A stretch of DNA of 64,000 bases from Pseudomonas sp. MYb327 (lineage in GTDB: Bacteria > Pseudomonadota > Gammaproteobacteria > Pseudomonadales > Pseudomonadaceae). Shown here piece by piece: positions 43,695 through 53,777 of the stretch. The stretch spans positions 5,975,001 through 6,039,000 of the forward strand of contig NZ_CP159258.1 in NCBI RefSeq assembly GCF_040438925.1. The letters are read 5' to 3'. The notes beneath the pieces are model-generated. The model did not search any database and was not told where the DNA came from. It saw nothing but the letters and a program-made list of their open reading frames with translations. Within the stretch, counting starts at the first letter, position 1, and every line of letters starts with the position of its first letter. A program made the translations under genes and the position numbers.

Positions 43695-46600
43695 ACGGTG
43701 CGCGGGGTTGCGGCGGCTATTGTGTGGCGTAGCTTTGGGTTTGTATCTGGCGGCTCCGGTCTATGCCTTTACGCCGTCGGATTCGCCTCTGTTGAGTGCC
43801 GCAGCGGTTGCGCCGAACGTGATGCTGATGATCGACGACTCGAGGAGCATGAATAACATCATCTGGGCGCCGGGTTTCGATCCGACGGTCAATCGACCGC
43901 AAATCGCGATGTGCAATTCCAACCTGTCATGCGAAGTTGGTCAAAACCTCGCCATGAGTGATGCCAACATTGCCCTGTCGAACCTTAACCGCGGCGGTTG
44001 TTCGAGCAGCGGCAACTGGTACGGTTTCTATCGCGGTTCCCTTGGATCGACACCAATCTGCTTGAAACTGCCGGACCCGGTGGGCAACGAAAATACCCGG
44101 TACACGGCTAACTACCTTGCGTATCTGCTGGGGCTGGCCAACGGTTCGAGCCGCGACTTCACCACGGGCACCAACGCGATCCCCAACGATTACCGCATCA
44201 GTGTGGCGCAGGATGTTTCAACCAATCTGGTTTCCAGCAATCGCTCGTTGCGCTTCGGACTGGCGACCTTCAATCCGCCTGCCGGTAACAATCCGGGCAA
44301 TGGTGGCTACATCGCCCGTGCGATCAGCGATTTGTCGGTGGATGCCAACTACAACGCGCTAATTGCCTCAATCAACGGCTTGAGTGCTGTTGCCTATACG
44401 CCGCTGGCGGAAACCTACTACGAAGTGACCCGGTACATGCGCGGCATGGCGCCGTACTACAACTCGTCGCCTGCAACCTACACAAGTCCAATTCAGTACC
44501 GTTGCCAGAAGAATTATGGCGTGCTTATCACTGATGGTTTGCCAACCTTCGATCGGACTTTTCCGAGCACCGACCCTTTAGGCGGCAGCCGTCTGCCGAA
44601 TTGGGACGGCAACAGTGCCAACGACGGCGTCAACCTAAGAGGTGATAGCGAAGGTGACACCCTTTACCTGGATGACATCGCCAAATTCGCCTTCGACATC
44701 GACCTGCGCTCCACGGGAACCGATCTGGCCGGCAAAAGCTGGAACGCCACGGATTTTCCCAAACAAAACATGAACACCTACACCGTGGGTTTTACCGCGG
44801 CGAATCAAATGCTGTCCGACGCCGCTAATCACGGCCAGGGCAAGTACTACCAGGCCATCGACAGCGCCGGACTCAACGCCGCGTTGTCCTCCGCCCTGAG
44901 TGACATAACTTCCAAGGCCGGCTCCGGGGGCAGCGGTGTCACCAGCGGCACCATCGTCGGCAGTGGCACGAGTTATTTCCAGACCAGTTACGACCCCAAG
45001 GACTGGCGCGGCACCATCAAGGCTTATGGCTTTACTGCCAGCGGTACGGTGAATGCCGGCTCGGTGCTGTGGAGCACCGATACCGCCATCGTGTCCGGAG
45101 CGACGGCACCGACTTATCAATCCTGGAACAATCAGACCAACACGGCGGTGACGCTGAGCTACGCAAATTTTTCTCCGACCCAGCAAACAACCCTCAATCA
45201 GGGCTTGCCGACGGGCATCACCGGCGGCGATCTGGTGGAGTGGAGCAAGGGCACCAACAAGGCCGGCCTGAAAGTGCGCAGCGTATTGCTGGGCGACATC
45301 ATCAACTCGCCGCTGGCCCTCGCGTCACCCTCGGATAAAACTGCCTCCGACCTTTCAGGCGACACCACCTACAGCACCTATCTGGCCACCAAAGCAGCCA
45401 ACATGAGCGCCAGCCTGGTGGTCAACGCCAATGACGGTTTCGTCAATGTCATCAATACCGCCAACGGCACCCGGCGCTACGCCTACATGCCGTCGAGCGT
45501 GTTGCCTTCACTGCGCTACATCGCTGATAGCACGTACATCAACGGCGTCAGTCACAAGTTTTTGGTGGATGGGCAAATCGGTGTATTCGATGCCCAGCTA
45601 AACAGCGCCTGGAAAACCCTCGCGCTGGGTGGGACGGGGGCGGGCGGGCGAACCTTCTATGCGCTGCAACTGTTCGACGCCTCAGCGGGCAACGTAACCA
45701 AGGCGTTGTGGGAAATCAGTGCACCGGCCACGGCCAACACGGCAAACGTTTTCAATGACCTGGGTTATGCCTATGCCCGTCCGGAAGTGGCACGCTTGGC
45801 CGACGGTCGATGGGCGGCGTTCATCTCCAATGGGTATGACAGCCATTCCGGGGTGGCGGCGTTGTATGTGCTGGATATCCGCGACGGCTCGCTGATCAGG
45901 AAAATCGTTATCGACAGCACTGAAACGACTAACGGCTTGTCCTCGGTAAAACTCAAGATCAACTCGCAGAACGTGGTGCAGGCAGCCTATGGTGGCGACC
46001 TCAAGGGACGGCTCTGGAAGTTTGACTTGAGTGGCACCAGCACGGATTCCTGGGGCGTGGCATTTTCCGGAAAACCGCTGTTCACCGCTGCGGGCGGTGC
46101 GACTCAACCGATCACCGCACAGCCATTGCTGGCGGACAATTCTTTGGGTGGTAAGGAGGTCTTTTTCGGCACCGGGAAATTCAACGAAACCGCGGACAGG
46201 ACCAACAAGGATTTACAGGCGTTCTATGCAGTGTGGGATGCGGATGGCGGGTCTGGACAGATCACCACGTCCAGTTTGCAGGCTCAGGCAGTGACCGGTG
46301 TGTTCTCGGGCAGTTCGGGGCAATTCATCACAACCACCCAGAACGAGGTGACTTACCCGGCGGAGAAAGGCTGGTATTTGCCACTGGTGTACAACAGCGC
46401 GTTGACCGGCGAGCGGGTGATCAACCAGGCCAGCCTGGTACTCGGACGAATCGTGTTTACCACCGCCAGTGTCGACACCACAGACCCGTGCGCCAGCTTT
46501 GGCACCGGCAAACTGGTCGAACTCGATGCGTTCAGCGGTAAGATGCTCAACTACGCGGTGCTCGACACCAATGGTGACGGGCTGATCGACAGCACCGATA

Positions 46601-46764
46601 CGGTGTCCAGCGGGGTGATTTTTACCGGTGGCATCCCGACCTTGAACGCCATCGTCAATGGTGCGACCCGCAAGATCCTGAACGATTCCAGTGGCGCCAT
46701 TACCACGCTGGTGGAAAAATCCGGCGGCGGCAGCCGTCGCATCATGTGGCGACAAATACAGTAA
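43681..46764 (+). CDS. pilY1: Type IV pilus tip adhesin / mechanosensor PilY1
   Basis: 1027 residues from ATG 43681, overlapping pilX by 14 bases. Signal peptide ..GVALGLYLAAPVYA. The N-terminal von Willebrand A-like region has a MIDAS-type DxSxS (Asp52, Ser54, Ser56 in IDDSRSMN) and a later GVLITDG. The C-terminal half is a PQQ-like beta-propeller with an EF-hand-like calcium loop DTNGDGLID at 962-970. PilY1 is secreted through the pilus machinery and controls extension, adhesion and surface-induced c-di-GMP signalling in P. aeruginosa. This copy is shorter than the 1161 residues I recall for PAO1, mostly in the variable N-terminal part. Confidence 0.93.
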   Translation: MRSTKRCAGLRRLLCGVALGLYLAAPVYAFTPSDSPLLSAAAVAPNVMLMIDDSRSMNNIIWAPGFDPTVNRPQIAMCNSNLSCEVGQNLAMSDANIALSNLNRGGCSSSGNWYGFYRGSLGSTPICLKLPDPVGNENTRYTANYLAYLLGLANGSSRDFTTGTNAIPNDYRISVAQDVSTNLVSSNRSLRFGLATFNPPAGNNPGNGGYIARAISDLSVDANYNALIASINGLSAVAYTPLAETYYEVTRYMRGMAPYYNSSPATYTSPIQYRCQKNYGVLITDGLPTFDRTFPSTDPLGGSRLPNWDGNSANDGVNLRGDSEGDTLYLDDIAKFAFDIDLRSTGTDLAGKSWNATDFPKQNMNTYTVGFTAANQMLSDAANHGQGKYYQAIDSAGLNAALSSALSDITSKAGSGGSGVTSGTIVGSGTSYFQTSYDPKDWRGTIKAYGFTASGTVNAGSVLWSTDTAIVSGATAPTYQSWNNQTNTAVTLSYANFSPTQQTTLNQGLPTGITGGDLVEWSKGTNKAGLKVRSVLLGDIINSPLALASPSDKTASDLSGDTTYSTYLATKAANMSASLVVNANDGFVNVINTANGTRRYAYMPSSVLPSLRYIADSTYINGVSHKFLVDGQIGVFDAQLNSAWKTLALGGTGAGGRTFYALQLFDASAGNVTKALWEISAPATANTANVFNDLGYAYARPEVARLADGRWAAFISNGYDSHSGVAALYVLDIRDGSLIRKIVIDSTETTNGLSSVKLKINSQNVVQAAYGGDLKGRLWKFDLSGTSTDSWGVAFSGKPLFTAAGGATQPITAQPLLADNSLGGKEVFFGTGKFNETADRTNKDLQAFYAVWDADGGSGQITTSSLQAQAVTGVFSGSSGQFITTTQNEVTYPAEKGWYLPLVYNSALTGERVINQASLVLGRIVFTTASVDTTDPCASFGTGKLVELDAFSGKMLNYAVLDTNGDGLIDSTDTVSSGVIFTGGIPTLNAIVNGATRKILNDSSGAITTLVEKSGGGSRRIMWRQIQ

Positions 46765-46778
46765 GTGAGAGTTGAGGC

Positions 46779-47180
46779 ATGCACAGAACCAACCGCGGTT
46801 TTACCCTGATCGAAATCATGATCGTGATTGCGATCATCGGGATCGTCATGACCATTGCCGCCCCGAGTTTCACCGAGTATCTGAAGAAGGGCCGTCGCAC
46901 CGAGGTGGCCGGCCTGCTCTCCGAACAGGCGCAAATCCTTGAGCGTTTCTACTCGCAGAAAAACGTCTACACCAATGCCATCGGCCTGAGCGCCGGCAAT
47001 GACTATTACACCATTACCCCAACCCTGACCGATCAGACCTTTCTGCTGACGGCAGTACGCAAGCCTGGCACAAGCATGGCCACTGACAAGTGCGGTGATT
47101 TCACGATTACCAACACCGGTGTCCGTAGCATGGTCAACGTGGCGGCGGGATTGACCACCAAGGATTGCTGGGGTCGCTGA
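46779..47180 (+). CDS. pilE: Minor pilin PilE
   Basis: 133 residues. Leader MHRTNRG, mature FTLIEIMIVIAIIGIVMTIAAPSFTEYLKKGRR, and a C-terminal disulphide pair (DKCGDF, KDCWGR). Follows pilY1 after 14 bases. In PAO1 a small pilY2 gene lies between pilY1 and pilE; no such gene fits here. Confidence 0.93.
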   Translation: MHRTNRGFTLIEIMIVIAIIGIVMTIAAPSFTEYLKKGRRTEVAGLLSEQAQILERFYSQKNVYTNAIGLSAGNDYYTITPTLTDQTFLLTAVRKPGTSMATDKCGDFTITNTGVRSMVNVAAGLTTKDCWGR

Positions 47181-47238
47181 GTTTTTTATTTTCGGGCGCC
47201 TTTTGCGTCCACTGTCTATTTAACGGTTGGATCAGAAC

Positions 47239-48339
47239 ATGACCAGGCAACAGCAAGTGGTGATTGTCGGCGGCGGGGTAATCGGCCTGCTGACGGCATT
47301 CAATCTGGCGTCCGAAGTGCAGAGCGTTGTGCTGCTGGATCGTTCGAACGTCGGTCAGGAATCGTCCTGGGCCGGCGGCGGGATCGTTTCGCCGCTCTAT
47401 CCATGGCGTTACAACCCGGCGGTCACCGCGCTGGCCCATTGGTCCCAGGATTTTTATCCACAGTTGGGCGAGCGTTTGTTTGCTGCCACCGGAGTCGACC
47501 CCGAGGTGCACACCACCGGCCTGTATTGGCTGGATCTGGATGACGAGGCCGAAGCACTGGCCTGGGCTGCGCGGGAAAATCGCCCGTTGCGGGCTGTGGA
47601 TATCTCGGCGGCCCACGATGCGGTACCGGTGTTGGGTAGCGGATTTTCCCGAGCGATCTACATGGCCGATGTGGCCAATGTGCGCAATCCACGGTTGGTG
47701 AAGTCGCTCAAGGCTGCGTTGCTGGCGTTGCCGAATGTGACGATTCATGAGCAGTGCGAAGTCAGCGGGTTTATTCGTGAAGGCGATCAAGTCGTCGGCG
47801 TGCAGACCTCGACGGGGGCTATTCGTGGCGATCAGGTGGTTCTGACCGCTGGTGCCTGGAGCGGCGATTTGCTCAAGAGCCTCGGTCTTGAGTTGCCAGT
47901 CGAGCCGGTGAAAGGGCAGATGATTCTCTACAAATGCGCGGCGGATTTCCTGCCGAGCATGGTGCTGGCCAAGGGGCGTTATGCGATTCCTCGGCGCGAT
48001 GGGCATATCCTGATTGGCAGTACGCTGGAGTACGAAGGCTATGACAAGACGCCGACGGAGTCGGCCCTTGAAAGTCTCAAGGCGTCCGCGGTGGAGTTGA
48101 TTCCGGCGTTGGCGGATGCCGAGGTCGTGGGGCATTGGGCCGGGTTGCGGCCAGGTTCGCCGGAAGGCATTCCGTATATCGGTCGAGTGCCGGGGTTTGA
48201 CGGTCTCTGGCTCAACTGCGGACATTTCCGAAACGGGTTGGTGCTGGCGCCGGCATCGTGTCAGTTGTTCGCCGATGTGATGTTGGGCAGGGCGCCGATC
48301 ATTGATCCGGCACCGTATGCGCCGACTGGGCGAATCTGA
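47239..48339 (+). CDS. thiO: FAD-dependent glycine/D-amino acid oxidase ThiO
   Basis: 366 residues from ATG 47239. N-terminal dinucleotide-binding motif VVIVGGGVIGLLTAFNL, then ESSWAGGGIVSPLYPW and, near the C-terminus, GLRPGSPEGIPYIG and GHFRNGLVLAP, matching the ThiO glycine oxidase group. It oxidises glycine to the imine used for the thiazole ring of thiamine; other thi genes are not in the window. Convergent with pilR, 21 bases apart. Confidence 0.9.
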   Translation: MTRQQQVVIVGGGVIGLLTAFNLASEVQSVVLLDRSNVGQESSWAGGGIVSPLYPWRYNPAVTALAHWSQDFYPQLGERLFAATGVDPEVHTTGLYWLDLDDEAEALAWAARENRPLRAVDISAAHDAVPVLGSGFSRAIYMADVANVRNPRLVKSLKAALLALPNVTIHEQCEVSGFIREGDQVVGVQTSTGAIRGDQVVLTAGAWSGDLLKSLGLELPVEPVKGQMILYKCAADFLPSMVLAKGRYAIPRRDGHILIGSTLEYEGYDKTPTESALESLKASAVELIPALADAEVVGHWAGLRPGSPEGIPYIGRVPGFDGLWLNCGHFRNGLVLAPASCQLFADVMLGRAPIIDPAPYAPTGRI

Positions 48340-48360
48340 AGCAAGAACAAAAAATCGCCC

Positions 48361-49689
48361 TCAATCCAGGCCTAATTTCTTCAGCCTGTAGCGCATCGAC
48401 CTGAATGAAAGATTCAACCGCTGAGCCGCCGCCGTGCGGTTCCAGCGGGTTTCCTCCAATGCCTGAAGGAGTAGCTGACGCTCGACGTTCTCCAGATAGA
48501 CCTCCAGATTGTCGATCTGCGTCAGGTCCGGCAATCCCTCTTCTGCAGAACAGTTGCCTTCGGCCAAACGCAGGTCGCTGGCCTCGATCTGTTTGTTTTC
48601 GCACAGCGTATGCGCCCGTTCGAGCATGTTTTCCAGTTCCCGGACGTTGCCCGGAAAGCGGTAGCTTTTCAGTGCTGCGAGGGCTTGGGGCTGGAGTTTT
48701 GCTTCGGGCTGGCCGGTGTCAGTCGCAAGCCGCGTGAGCACATGGCCGGCCAGCGTCTCGATGTCATCGCGACGTTCGCGCAGAGGCGGAACCCGCAGTT
48801 CGATCACGTTCAAGCGGTAGTACAAATCCTGACGAAAGCGTTCAGCGGCGACTTCGGCATCGAGGTCTTTATGGGTGGCGCATAGAACGCGCACATCGAC
48901 CACTTCTTCCTGTTGCCCGCCGACGCTGCGTATGGCTTTTTCCTGAATGGCTCGCAGCAGTTTGACCTGCATCGGCAGCGGCAGATCTGCCACTTCATCA
49001 AGAAATAAGGTGCCGCCCTGAGCTGCCTGAAACAGCCCTGGTTTGTCTTCGATGGCGCCGCTGAAGCTGCCTTTGCGGTGACCGAAAAACTCGCTCTCCA
49101 TCAGTTCCGACGGAATCGCGCCACAGTTGACCGGTACAAACCGTTGATTGGCACGCGGTCCGCGTTCGTGAATCAGCCGTGCGACCAACTCCTTGCCGCT
49201 GCCGGACTCGCCGCTGATGTAAACCGGCGCCTGGCTGCGCGCCAGCTTGTCGATCTGTTTGCGCAGATTGCGCATGGGCGGTGAGTCACCAAGCAAACGA
49301 CGATCGATAGCCGCGCCGGGGGCGGGCAGCAGCAGGGCGCTGTTGACCAACTCCCGCAGGCGGGCGAGGTCCACCGGTTTGCTCAGGAAGTCGAACGCGC
49401 CGGCCTTCAGGGCGTTGATCGCTGTTTCTACATTGCCATAGGCGGTGATCATGGCCACCGGCGTTTGCGGGTAGCGTTGCTGGATGTGCTGCACCAGTTC
49501 CAGACCGGTGCCGTCGGGTAGACGCATGTCGGTCAGGCACAAATCGAATGCCTCGCGTTTGAGCAGGGCCAAGGCCTCGCCAGCATTTCGGGCACTGAAG
49601 GTATGGAGCTTCATCCGTCCCAGGGTGATTTCCAGGAGTTCGCGAATATCCGGTTCGTCGTCGACGATCAGGACTTTTTGCCGTGACAT
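48361..49689 (-). CDS. pilR: Sigma-54-dependent response regulator PilR
   Basis: 442 residues from ATG 49689. Receiver domain 1-120 with phospho-acceptor Asp54 (LTDMRLPDG), AAA+ domain with Walker A GESGSGKE and Walker B GGTLFLDEV, and a C-terminal Fis-type helix-turn-helix (RTAAAQRLNLSFRSMRYRLKK). The sigma-54 contact loop reads GSFSGA rather than GAFTGA. PilR activates pilA transcription; pilA is not in this window. Starts three bases after the pilS stop. Confidence 0.94.
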   Translation of the reverse strand: MSRQKVLIVDDEPDIRELLEITLGRMKLHTFSARNAGEALALLKREAFDLCLTDMRLPDGTGLELVQHIQQRYPQTPVAMITAYGNVETAINALKAGAFDFLSKPVDLARLRELVNSALLLPAPGAAIDRRLLGDSPPMRNLRKQIDKLARSQAPVYISGESGSGKELVARLIHERGPRANQRFVPVNCGAIPSELMESEFFGHRKGSFSGAIEDKPGLFQAAQGGTLFLDEVADLPLPMQVKLLRAIQEKAIRSVGGQQEEVVDVRVLCATHKDLDAEVAAERFRQDLYYRLNVIELRVPPLRERRDDIETLAGHVLTRLATDTGQPEAKLQPQALAALKSYRFPGNVRELENMLERAHTLCENKQIEASDLRLAEGNCSAEEGLPDLTQIDNLEVYLENVERQLLLQALEETRWNRTAAAQRLNLSFRSMRYRLKKLGLD

Positions 49690-49691
49690 GT

Positions 49692-51302
49692 TCAACTTTG
49701 TTTCCGTCCGTGAGCAAAGGTGATCCGAAAGCAGCCGCCGCCTTGGCGTGGTTTGAAGTCTAGGCGGGCCTGGTTGCTTTCGCACAGCTCACGGGACAGA
49801 TACAGCCCCAGGCCAGTGCCTTGGTGACTGGTGGTGAAGAACGGCTCGAATAACTGCGCTTGAAGGTCGGCGGCCACACCGGGGCCGTCGTCGATGACTT
49901 CGAGGATTGGCAATTGACTGGTCTGATCAATGAACAACTCCAGCCAAACCTGCGCCATGTCGTGATCCTGGGCGCTGTGACGCCAGGCATTGCGGATGAG
50001 GTTGTCGAGTATCTGGTGTAGCTGGTTCGGGTCCATCAAAGTCTTGAATTCTCCCGCAGCGATGCGCAGATGAATCTGCTGGCGATCAGTCGCTCGCTCA
50101 CGGATTTCGGCCACGAACTGTTCCAGCCAAGGTTTCAGGTCGAGTCGTTGCGGCAAGGTTTGCTGGCGCCGGGACAATTGCAGGACGTTTTCGATAACCC
50201 GATTCATTCGCTGAGAGTGGTCTTGAATAATCTGCGTCAGACGTCGATCCGCGCCGTTCAGTTCCTCTGATTCACGCAATAGCTGCGCGGCATGACTAAT
50301 GGCGCCCAGCGGGTTGCGGATTTCATGGGCGATACCAGCGGTGAGGCGCCCGAGGGCAGCGAGCTTGAGTTGCTGCGCCTGTTGGGCGATCTGGGCGAGG
50401 TCTTCGAGAAAGACCAGTGTCTGGTGGTTCGGACTTGAGTCCAGCGCAATGAAGCTCGGTTGCAGTTCCTGGCCGCTGCTGGCAATTTTCAGGCTCTGCG
50501 GGCGCAGTGTGGGGTTGTTGAGCCACATCTGCAGGCGTTCCACCAAGGCCGGGAAGTGTTCGTCAATCAGCCGGCCTTCGAGACGCTCGCTAGCGAGCAG
50601 GCTCAAGGCGCTATGGTTGGCCAGTTGCACGCGTCGTTGCTCATCGAGCACCAGGATGCCGGTGCGCATGCGTTGCAGGATCAGCGCATTGAGTGTTTCC
50701 AGGCCGACGACTTCACTGGCCTTTTGTTCGGCCAGGGTTTCGCTGACCTCCAGTCGCCGGATCAGGGCCTGCACCAGCAAGGCCGCGGCAAAACACAAGG
50801 CGCCGAGAGTGCCGACTTGCAGATAATCGTTAGGACTGGCGGGATGACTGAAGCTCAGCAGGAAGCTCAGGCCCACGATTCCGATCGCGCCGACGGCGGC
50901 AATCAGCAGGCCGATTCGCCTTCGCAACAAGGTATTGCTGATGGCCACCGAGACGATCAGCAAGTTACCAATGGCGCTGGCTACGCCGCCAGCGGCGTAG
51001 AACAGGCCGCATAACAGCAGGACGTCGATCAACGCCAGACCGAACAGATGCGTCGGTCGGCGGGTGGTCTCGACGAAGACCACCAGCAGGGTATTCAGCA
51101 CAAGGTACAACCAGCTTCCACCGCGCAGCAGGTCGTCATTGGCGGAGGTCAGCAGCCGGTTGTCCATGTTGCTGGAAATCAACAACACCAGCGTAATGCC
51201 GACGCTTAAGCGGTAGAGATGATAAAGACGCAGCAGTCGCTGGGCCTGTTTGCCGCCGGGACTGGAGGTCTCAGCGATCACTTGGACCGGGGCCTTGCTC
51301 AA
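49692..51302 (-). CDS. pilS: Sensor histidine kinase PilS
   Basis: 536 residues. About six membrane helices in the first 190 residues, a PAS-like segment (LNALILQRMRTGILVLDEQRRVQLAN), the H-box GIAHEIRNPLGAISHA, then N, G1 (EVIDDGPGV) and G2 (GTGLGLYLS) boxes. It senses pilin levels in the membrane in P. aeruginosa and phosphorylates PilR. Its 5' end overlaps the 3' end of the upstream PP0621-type gene by 32 bases. Confidence 0.94.
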   Translation of the reverse strand: MSKAPVQVIAETSSPGGKQAQRLLRLYHLYRLSVGITLVLLISSNMDNRLLTSANDDLLRGGSWLYLVLNTLLVVFVETTRRPTHLFGLALIDVLLLCGLFYAAGGVASAIGNLLIVSVAISNTLLRRRIGLLIAAVGAIGIVGLSFLLSFSHPASPNDYLQVGTLGALCFAAALLVQALIRRLEVSETLAEQKASEVVGLETLNALILQRMRTGILVLDEQRRVQLANHSALSLLASERLEGRLIDEHFPALVERLQMWLNNPTLRPQSLKIASSGQELQPSFIALDSSPNHQTLVFLEDLAQIAQQAQQLKLAALGRLTAGIAHEIRNPLGAISHAAQLLRESEELNGADRRLTQIIQDHSQRMNRVIENVLQLSRRQQTLPQRLDLKPWLEQFVAEIRERATDRQQIHLRIAAGEFKTLMDPNQLHQILDNLIRNAWRHSAQDHDMAQVWLELFIDQTSQLPILEVIDDGPGVAADLQAQLFEPFFTTSHQGTGLGLYLSRELCESNQARLDFKPRQGGGCFRITFAHGRKQS

Positions 51303-51504
51303 GGTGAGCCTGGCTGCAATACCACTGTTGTTGAAGGCTCAGCGCACGGTCGCGGGGCAGGTGCACGCCGCAATGGGCGCAGCGGACCATGGGCGCCGCT
51401 TCCAGCTCGGCGGAAGATTTGGGTGCAGAAGCCTGGCCCTTGTACTTGCGCCAGAACCACACGGCGGCGGCAATCACGGCGATCCAGAATAATAAACGAA
51501 GCAT
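51271..51504 (-). CDS. PP0621-family small zinc-ribbon membrane protein
   Basis: 77 residues: one N-terminal membrane helix (LLFWIAVIAAAVWFW) and a small metal-binding tail with Cys42, Cys45, Cys63 and His67 (CAHCG .. YCSQAH). Matches the PP0621 family of unknown function, regularly found just upstream of pilS in pseudomonads. The overlap with pilS suggests co-translation. Confidence 0.88.
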   Translation of the reverse strand: MLRLLFWIAVIAAAVWFWRKYKGQASAPKSSAELEAAPMVRCAHCGVHLPRDRALSLQQQWYCSQAHLEQGPGPSDR

Positions 51505-51593
51505 GGTGAGCTGCTTTATGACGGATGAATCGCCAGTTTAGCCAAGGACATGACAGGCGCACAGCGTATTCACGCGGCATAAAAACGGTGCAA

Positions 51594-51623
51594 TAAAAAA
51601 GGGAGACTCAAGAGTCTCCCTTT
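51594..51623 (-). terminator. Terminator after bamD
   Basis: GGGAGACT - CAAG - AGTCTCCC hairpin; on the minus strand it ends in a run of T (A run at 51594-51600). Confidence 0.87.
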
Positions 51624-51640
51624 CTGCACCGCCGGTCGTG

Positions 51641-52663
51641 TCAGTCGAACACGCCGAAGGTCATGTAGCTGAACCACGAGCGGTCTTCATTGTTGCCTTC
51701 CGCTTCGTGTTCCTCTTCCTTGATCACGTCGCCATCGGCATCTTTAGGCTTGAGCTCGTTCGGAATCGCGTCTTTGGCGTCCTGGAATTGCTTCTGCACG
51801 TCCTGGTTGGCGCGGGTTTCTCCCGGCGGCAGCGGAGGACGGGATTCGATCAGGCCCAGGGTCGCCTTGCTCAGCCATGAACGGTTATCGGCTTCGTCCA
51901 TCGACGGCACGAACTGACCGTCCACCAGGCTTGGGTGATTCGGGTAGTTGAGCTTCAAGGTTTCGAGGCTGGTGGTCGCCAGTTCGTCCAGGTGCAGACG
52001 CTGATAGGCTTCGGTCATCACCGCCAGGCCGTCGGCCACCGAAGGGGTTTCCTGGAAGTTTTCCACTACGTAACGGCCACGGTTCGCGGCGGCAACATAG
52101 GCCTGACGGGTCAGGTAGTAGTGGGCAACGTGAATCTCATAGGCGGCCAGCAGGTTGCGCAGGTAGATCATGCGCTGCTTGGCATCCGGCGAGTAGCGGC
52201 TGTTCGGGAAGCGGCTGGTCAGCTGGGCGAACTCGTTGTAGGAGTCGCGGGCGGCGCCAGGGTCACGCTTGGTCATGTCCAGCGGCAGGAAGCGCGACAG
52301 CAGGCCGACGTCCTGGTCGAAAGAAGTCAGACCCTTGAGGTAGTAGGCGTAATCGACGTTCGGATGCTGCGGGTGCAGACGAATGAAGCGCTCGGCAGCG
52401 GCTTTCGCAGCCTCTGGCTCGGCATTCTTGTAGTTGGCGTAGATGAGTTCGAGTTGCGCCTGGTCGGCATAGCGACCGAACGGATAACGCGATTCCAGAG
52501 CCTTCAGCTTGGCGGTAGCGCTGGTGTAGCTGTTGTTGTCCAGATCAGCCTGAGCCTGTTGGTACAACTCGACTTCACTCAGGTTTTCGTCTACGACTTC
52601 CTTCGATGAGCAAGCAGCGGTCAATGCGAGGATGGCGATCAGCAGCAGGTGTTTCACTTGCAT
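51641..52663 (-). CDS. bamD: Outer-membrane assembly lipoprotein BamD
   Basis: 340 residues from ATG 52663. Lipoprotein signal with lipobox LTAAC (Cys18), then TPR repeats starting [39 protein letters not shown]. Essential partner of BamA in beta-barrel insertion. The C-terminal 90 residues, ending in an acidic stretch ([18 protein letters not shown]), extend beyond E. coli BamD (about 245 residues), as is usual in Pseudomonas (ComL). Divergent from rluD. Confidence 0.96.
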   Translation of the reverse strand: MQVKHLLLIAILALTAACSSKEVVDENLSEVELYQQAQADLDNNSYTSATAKLKALESRYPFGRYADQAQLELIYANYKNAEPEAAKAAAERFIRLHPQHPNVDYAYYLKGLTSFDQDVGLLSRFLPLDMTKRDPGAARDSYNEFAQLTSRFPNSRYSPDAKQRMIYLRNLLAAYEIHVAHYYLTRQAYVAAANRGRYVVENFQETPSVADGLAVMTEAYQRLHLDELATTSLETLKLNYPNHPSLVDGQFVPSMDEADNRSWLSKATLGLIESRPPLPPGETRANQDVQKQFQDAKDAIPNELKPKDADGDVIKEEEHEAEGNNEDRSWFSYMTFGVFD

Positions 52664-52814
52664 GGCGGCTTGCGTCCCTATGACGGCCGCTGTCTTGGGC
52701 GTGGCCGTCCTGTTATGATGAGCGCCCCGTTGAATAGCCTCGGGGCAAAAGACGCCGTATTTAACCACAAGCGCGCAGCCGAAACCAAAAGCTGTGCCGA
52801 CGCCTAGTCTGAGC

Positions 52815-53777
52815 ATGTCCGATAAAATTGAACTTCGCGCAGAGGTGCCGTCCGAATTGGGCGGCCAACGCCTCGATCAAGTCGCCGCACAATTATTCGC
52901 TGAGCACTCGCGCTCGCGCCTTTCCGCCTGGATCAAAGACGGCCGCCTGACTGTGGATGGGGCGGTTATCCGCCCGCGAGACATCGTTCACGGTGGCGCC
53001 ATTCTTGAACTCACTGCCGAGCAGGAAGCTCAGGGCGAATGGATCGCTCAAGACATCGAGCTGGACATCGTCTATGAAGATGACGACATCCTGGTGATCA
53101 ACAAGCCTGCGGGCCTGGTGGTGCATCCGGCTGCTGGCCACGCTGATGGCACCTTGCTCAATGCCTTGCTGCACCACGTGCCGGACATCATTAATGTGCC
53201 CCGCGCCGGTATCGTGCATCGCCTGGACAAGGACACCACCGGTCTGATGGTGGTGGCCAAGACCATTCAAGCGCAGACGCAGCTGGTTACACAGTTGCAG
53301 AGCCGTAGCGTCAGCCGCATCTATGAATGCATCGTGATCGGCGTAGTAACGGCGGGCGGCAAGATCAACGCGCCAATCGGTCGTCATGGTCAGCAACGCC
53401 AACGCATGGCCGTGATGGAAGGTGGTAAACAAGCCGTCAGCCATTACCGCGTGCTTGAGCGTTTCCGTTCCCACACCCACGTGCGGGTGAAGCTGGAAAC
53501 CGGTCGTACGCACCAGATTCGCGTGCACATGGCGCACATCAACTACCCGTTGGTCGGAGATCCTGCCTACGGCGGTCGTTTCCGTATTCCGCCTGCGGCA
53601 AACCCCACCATGGTCGAATCCCTGAAAAATTTCCCGCGTCAGGCGCTGCATGCGCGTTTCCTGGAACTGGATCACCCGACCACCGGTCAGCGCATGAGCT
53701 GGGAGTCGCCGTTGCCGGAAGACTTCGTCTGGTTGCTGACCCTGCTTAAGCAAGACCGCGAGGCGTTCATCGGATGA
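52815..53777 (+). CDS. rluD: 23S rRNA pseudouridine synthase RluD
   Basis: 320 residues from ATG 52815. N-terminal S4-like RNA-binding domain ([31 protein letters not shown]) and a catalytic domain with Asp138 in HRLDKDTTG. It modifies U1911, U1915 and U1917 of helix 69 (E. coli numbering). The stop overlaps the pgeF start as ATGA. Confidence 0.96.
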   Translation: MSDKIELRAEVPSELGGQRLDQVAAQLFAEHSRSRLSAWIKDGRLTVDGAVIRPRDIVHGGAILELTAEQEAQGEWIAQDIELDIVYEDDDILVINKPAGLVVHPAAGHADGTLLNALLHHVPDIINVPRAGIVHRLDKDTTGLMVVAKTIQAQTQLVTQLQSRSVSRIYECIVIGVVTAGGKINAPIGRHGQQRQRMAVMEGGKQAVSHYRVLERFRSHTHVRVKLETGRTHQIRVHMAHINYPLVGDPAYGGRFRIPPAANPTMVESLKNFPRQALHARFLELDHPTTGQRMSWESPLPEDFVWLLTLLKQDREAFIG

